From NCBI GenBank assembly GCA_910578865.1, contig CAJTRM010000044.1:1-15893 (forward strand): DNA of 15,893 bases, read 5' to 3'. The notes beneath the pieces are model-generated. The model was not told the DNA's origin. It saw nothing but the letters and a program-made list of their open reading frames with translations, and ran no database searches. The stretch comes from an uncultured Dorea sp. (GTDB taxonomy: Bacteria; Bacillota_A; Clostridia; Lachnospirales; Lachnospiraceae). The stretch's first letter is position 1, and the number at the start of each line of letters is the position of its first letter. Positions 15,407-15,893 of the stretch are shown in pieces. A program made the position numbers and the translations under genes.

Positions 15407-15435
15407 ATAATACCATATGCCCACAATCACGTCAA
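15407..15435 (-). promoter_or_regulatory. Sigma-A promoter of the soluble hybrid kinase gene
   Basis: On the - strand TTGACG (15430-15435) and TATTAT (15407-15412) are separated by exactly 17 bp, each matching the consensus at 5 of 6 positions. Transcription should start near 15400, giving a leader of about 80 bases. The -35 lies 33 bases past the stop of the Bfd-like gene, and no terminator is visible between them. Confidence 0.8.
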
Positions 15436-15468
15436 TATAGGAAGATGTTGAGTTTCCGAAGTTTTTGC

Positions 15469-15657
15469 TTAACTTTTTGCTTCTGTTAATAAATCTCGTA
15501 TAAGATACCGAATAAATTCTTTACATTTTCCACACCCGGTACCAAAACGGAGCTGCTTTTCTACATCTTCGTAAGAATCAGCCCCGTTTTTAATACAATC
15601 TTCTATCATACCGTATGTTATATTTTTGCAATTACAGGCAAATTTATCTCTTTTCAT
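15469..15657 (-). CDS. Bfd-like [2Fe-2S]-binding protein
   Basis: This is a 62-residue protein related to the bacterioferritin-associated ferredoxin (BFD-like) domain. Cys8 and Cys10 (CNC) and Cys42 and Cys45 (CGKC) have the same C-x-C...C-x2-C spacing as E. coli Bfd, with 31 residues between the pairs, and should hold one [2Fe-2S] cluster. In Bfd this serves electron transfer to bacterioferritin during iron release. Similar stand-alone or fused domains also deliver electrons or clusters to oxidoreductases such as NirB and NifU relatives. No bacterioferritin is in the window, so the partner is unknown. AAGGAGG lies five bases before the ATG. An extra Cys21 is present. Confidence 0.92.
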   Translation of the reverse strand: MKRDKFACNCKNITYGMIEDCIKNGADSYEDVEKQLRFGTGCGKCKEFIRYLIRDLLTEAKS

Positions 15658-15741
15658 AATCTCCTCCTTAGAAACGCTGTATAAATCATATACTGATTAT
15701 GCCCGTATAACGACATTTCTACTATATAAATTACAGTTATA

Positions 15742-15756
15742 TGTGATTATATCACA
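15742..15756. promoter_or_regulatory. Palindrome over a possible -10 of the Bfd-like gene
   Basis: TGTGATTATATCACA has perfect 6-bp arms. Read on the - strand it contains TATAAT (15751-15746), about 90 bases before the Bfd-like start codon, though no good -35 is placed for it. The form recalls a CRP/FNR-type site, but the inner spacing (TGTGA-N5-TCACA) is one base short of the CRP consensus. Confidence 0.4.
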
Positions 15757-15807
15757 GAACAATCAAAAATTTCCTGATAGATTAAAAGCACAAAAGAGCA
15801 AAACGAA

Positions 15808-15847
15808 GGATGCATTACATGCGTTACTCATATGCTGTAAGCATTCC
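15808..15847. other. Imperfect hairpin in the right-hand non-coding end
   Basis: GGATGCATTACATGC can pair with TGCTGTAAGCATTCC as 13 bp broken by three single-base bulges. T-rich but broken sequence follows on the - strand, so it may terminate a gene lying outside the window. Apart from this and the palindrome, I see nothing functional in 15658-15893. Confidence 0.3.
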
Positions 15848-15893
15848 TATAGAGAATGAAATTTGAACTTTGAAAAAATAAAATCTCCCCGTA

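Noticed and set aside
15319..15426. N-terminal extension of the soluble kinase to a TTG at 15426
   Set aside because: The TTG lies in the spacer of a strong promoter, so the transcript begins downstream of it; the ATG at 15318 has a proper ribosome binding site.

Overview
The window looks like a chromosomal segment of a low-to-moderate GC Bacillota, most likely a gut clostridium of the Lachnospiraceae type. The basis is strong AGGAGG-type ribosome binding sites, sigma-A promoters with 17-bp spacers, a YkvI-family carrier, an AgrC/AgrA-type two-component pair and large 'SHDIRTPMN/SHDLRTPIN' hybrid kinases. Species cannot be fixed from this sequence. There are no rRNA or tRNA genes, CRISPR arrays or insertion sequences that I can see.

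Region 1 (1-1072): a hairpin at the left edge, then a tandem 18-bp repeat and a good promoter driving a classical short-chain dehydrogenase (SDR, 221-1021, + strand). It ends in a hairpin shared with the converging operon. Region 2 (1082-5877, - strand): a large XRE-type regulator with its own terminator, followed by a tight three-gene operon: YkvI-family carrier, divergent SDR whose catalytic Tyr position is Asp, and an aminotransferase with the sequence marks of ACC synthase-like enzymes. A pair of 16-bp direct repeats exactly 31 bp apart lies upstream of the operon, and a related element lies upstream of the regulator gene. The simplest reading is that the regulator controls uptake or export plus two-step conversion of an amino-acid-like compound. 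The substrate is unknown.

Region 3 (6162-9232, + strand): divergent from the regulator, an AgrA-like LytTR response regulator, an AgrC-like sensor kinase and an uncharacterised 323-residue protein. Each overlaps the next by 8 nt, so the three are translationally coupled. No AgrB or AgrD is present. Region 4 (9233-9952): a secreted protein with two Asp-rich calcium-loop-like motifs and a Gly/Asn/Gln/Ser/Tyr low-complexity tail, transcribed from its own promoter and ended by a strong bidirectional terminator.

Region 5 (9991-15657, - strand): two hybrid histidine kinases in tandem, one membrane-bound with a large extracytoplasmic sensor and two receivers, one soluble with GAF and PAS domains. 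A long hairpin with a U-tract separates them and sits in the leader of the second. Upstream is a small Bfd-like [2Fe-2S] protein. The right-hand 236 bases hold a palindrome over a possible -10 and an imperfect hairpin, but no gene. Several gene starts are moved inward from the longest possible frame because a ribosome binding site or promoter decides them.
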